Of a stretch of DNA of 22,778 nucleotides, positions 21,584 to 22,778 are shown piece after piece (position 1 is the stretch's first letter; every line of letters starts with the position of its first letter). The position numbers and the translations under genes were made by a program. Origin of the DNA: a virus; IMG/VR virus record IMGVR_UViG_3300032278_000124, positions 1-22,778 of that record. One strand, 5' to 3'. The notes under the pieces were generated by a model. That model saw only the letters and a list, made by a program, of their open reading frames with translations. It had not been told where the DNA came from and made no database searches.

Positions 21584-22277
21584 CGACCTATCGGCGCTTA
21601 TTGCCCTGGTAACCGATCGGGAGGTTTCCACGGTCGCGGCGGCGGCGGCCCTAAGGGAGATCTGGGACAGGCGTCTCGCCGGAGACACCCCCGAGGACTT
21701 CCTTGCCTTCTGTCGCTCGCGATGGAGCCTAACCCGGTTGCAGGTCCGGGAAGCCTTCCAGATGCTCTCTACGGCCACGCGGCTCAAAGGCCAGTATAGG
21801 GGGCACCAGTTCTACGAGCGACTCCTGCGGCCACTCAGGGACCTTACGCCCGCCGAGCAGGGGCAAGTGTACGCCAAGGCGGTCGAATTAGCGGGCTCGG
21901 GGGAGTGGGGAGAACCGGTCGTTACCCCGGCAGTGATTCGGCGGGCTCGCTCTTTGCTTTTTCCGCCGCAGAGGGCCGAGAAGACGGAGGCGGAGCTTTG
22001 GGAGTCGGCGCGGAAGAAGTGGCAAACGTTCTTAAATTCGACGGAAAAGCTTCCGTGGCAACAAGTTAAGGCCCCTTTAAGGCGAATTGACAGCTGGCTA
22101 GTAATTGGGGGGGGGGCGGACGATGGAAGAAGTAAGGAAGACGCTGAACAAGGACCTACACAATCCGGGTCGGATAACCGGGGCGGCGGTGGCGGCGGGG
22201 AAGCCGATCGGGGCGGGGACGAGGCTGGTGAAGGTGGCGGTAAGGTGCAGGGGCTGTGGAATTGGCCTCGGGGGTGA
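21576..22277 (+). CDS. HTH / ParB-like DNA-binding protein
   Basis: 233 residues from GTG 21576 (overlapping the previous stop by 8 bases); GTG 21552 is an alternative and neither has a good ribosome site. RRLAGDTPEDFLAFCRSRWSLTRLQVREAFQML (about 29-61) has the spacing of an HTH in KorB/ParB-like or plasmid-control proteins, and YERLLRPLRDLTPAEQGQVYAKAVELAG then VTPAVIRRAR (about 79-124) matches the helical segment that follows it in many phage versions. It may bind the repeat region upstream of csrA (inference). After a G10 tract at 22107-22116 the C-terminus becomes low-complexity Gly/Asp/Glu, suggesting the frame is wrong there or the end is dispensable. Confidence 0.65.
   Translation: MGDDLSALIALVTDREVSTVAAAAALREIWDRRLAGDTPEDFLAFCRSRWSLTRLQVREAFQMLSTATRLKGQYRGHQFYERLLRPLRDLTPAEQGQVYAKAVELAGSGEWGEPVVTPAVIRRARSLLFPPQRAEKTEAELWESARKKWQTFLNSTEKLPWQQVKAPLRRIDSWLVIGGGADDGRSKEDAEQGPTQSGSDNRGGGGGGEADRGGDEAGEGGGKVQGLWNWPRG
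22107..22116 (+). repeat. G10 homopolymer
   Basis: Ten consecutive G near the 3' end of the HTH gene. A +1 shift here would join the HTH reading frame to the next ORF. Could be a slippage-prone tract or a miscounted homopolymer. Confidence 0.9.
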
Positions 22278-22539
22278 TCCCTTGTATTTTTATCTCCACC
22301 TCCTGGGCTCGGAGTGTGTGGACTCGTATCAAGGCGATCTGATATGGTTCGGGGCGTGGCCGGTGATCCGGAAGACGGTACACTTGGATTCGGTTGGGGT
22401 AAAGTGGGTCATCAAGGCCATTGGATCGGATGGGGGCATCACGGAACTCGGGGACGTCGAGGGGTACAAGACGAGGAAAGGGGCGTACAAGTGGATCAGC
22501 GCGACCGAGAAGCCTTCGCCGTCCTCACCTCGATCTTGA
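22123..22539 (+). CDS. Unknown protein overlapping the HTH gene
   Basis: 138 residues from ATG 22123. VRCRGCGIGLGGDPLYFYLHLLGSECVDSY (about 46-75) is Cys-containing (CRGC and a later C), followed by strand-like text (GVKWVIKAIGSDGGITELGDVEGYKTRKGAYKWI). It looks more protein-like than the HTH frame it overlaps for 155 bases, so it may be an independent gene or, by a +1 shift at the G10 tract, the C-terminal half of the HTH protein. No family recognised. Confidence 0.5.
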   Translation: MEEVRKTLNKDLHNPGRITGAAVAAGKPIGAGTRLVKVAVRCRGCGIGLGGDPLYFYLHLLGSECVDSYQGDLIWFGAWPVIRKTVHLDSVGVKWVIKAIGSDGGITELGDVEGYKTRKGAYKWISATEKPSPSSPRS

Positions 22540-22709
22540 TACAGCTGGGCAGGCAGTCCTCAGTTTTCAAATCCTGGTGGAACGGATTGACGCAAGAGGA
22601 GCGAGAGGAGGTGTACCGGCCCCACTTGGCCATGCTTTTGTGGTTCGCTGAGGAGCGGGAGCGGGCGAAGGGAGGCGATACCGGGGGATCCCCTCCGGCT
22701 GAATTTTGA
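22491..22709 (+). CDS. Small acidic/helical protein, unknown
   Basis: 72 residues from GTG 22491, with AAAGGGG at 22477-22483 as ribosome site. Reads MDQRDREAFAVLTSILIQLG, then SWWNGLTQEEREEVYRPHLAMLLWFAEERERAKGG, an amphipathic two-helix protein with several Trp. The same frame is open upstream to 22314, but that part looks like shadow sequence of the preceding gene. It overlaps the previous gene by 49 bases. Function unknown. Confidence 0.5.
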   Translation: MDQRDREAFAVLTSILIQLGRQSSVFKSWWNGLTQEEREEVYRPHLAMLLWFAEERERAKGGDTGGSPPAEF

Positions 22710-22752
22710 GGCCTGGGGATGGTGTGGGGTATGTGTTTGGTGAGGAAACGGC

Positions 22753-22778
22753 ATGGACCAAAAAGGCCTAAATTACAC
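22753..22778 (+). CDS. Start of a further gene, cut by the window edge
   Basis: ATG 22753 reads MDQKGLNY up to the edge and is preceded by GAGGAAA (22742-22748) at good spacing. Only eight codons are visible, so nothing can be said of function. It indicates that the early-type operon continues to the right. Confidence 0.4.

Noticed and set aside
22314-22490. N-terminal extension of the last small ORF.
   Set aside because: It reads as Gly/Arg/His shadow of the overlapping gene; GTG 22491 has a ribosome site.

Overview
The window is a continuous stretch of a tailed bacteriophage (Caudoviricetes) or prophage genome. Every supported gene lies on the + strand. Order and content are those of an HK97-type siphovirus: terminase large subunit, portal, ClpP-type prohead protease, HK97-fold major capsid protein, head-tail connectors, tail tube, frameshifted tail chaperones, tape measure, then virion and fibre proteins. 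No tail-sheath or baseplate-wedge genes are visible, so a non-contractile tail is the simplest reading. There is no integrase, lysis gene, tRNA or host gene, so neither lifestyle nor host can be assigned. The host is presumably a bacterium; frequent GTG starts and moderately high GC do not narrow it further.

Layout. 1-1505 terminase, cut off at the left edge. 1506-5898 portal, prohead protease and capsid, interleaved with two small membrane proteins. 5929-6348 a small probable virion beta-protein, closed by a strong hairpin terminator. 6458-7666 an unusual methyltransferase-glycosyltransferase fusion inside the head module. 7644-9645 connector and tail-completion genes, tightly overlapped. 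9657-13388 decoration-like protein, tail tube, an unknown gene, chaperone G with a -1 frameshift into T, and tape measure. 13388-20032 distal tail and virion proteins, including two Cys-rich proteins, a protein with a triplicated domain, and a 653-residue repeat-rich fibre. 20033-20289 a non-coding control region with 12-bp tandem repeats, a perfect 33-bp palindrome and a candidate promoter. 20290-22778 the start of what looks like an early or replication module: a phage-borne CsrA, a possible recombination (annealing-type) protein, an HTH/ParB-like protein and small unknowns; it runs off the right edge.

How it works together. The head and tail genes are translationally coupled through many TAATG/ATGA overlaps and probably form long late transcripts. 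The non-coding block at 20.03-20.29 kb separates them from a module headed by the RNA-binding regulator CsrA. The most notable points are: a tail-chaperone frameshift site with two in-frame slippery heptamers and a well-spaced stem-loop; the repeat-plus-palindrome region in front of csrA; the bifunctional sugar/methyl-transfer enzyme in the capsid cluster; and a G10 tract that may join two early ORFs. Family names are from recognition of sequence motifs by eye; no database search was run.
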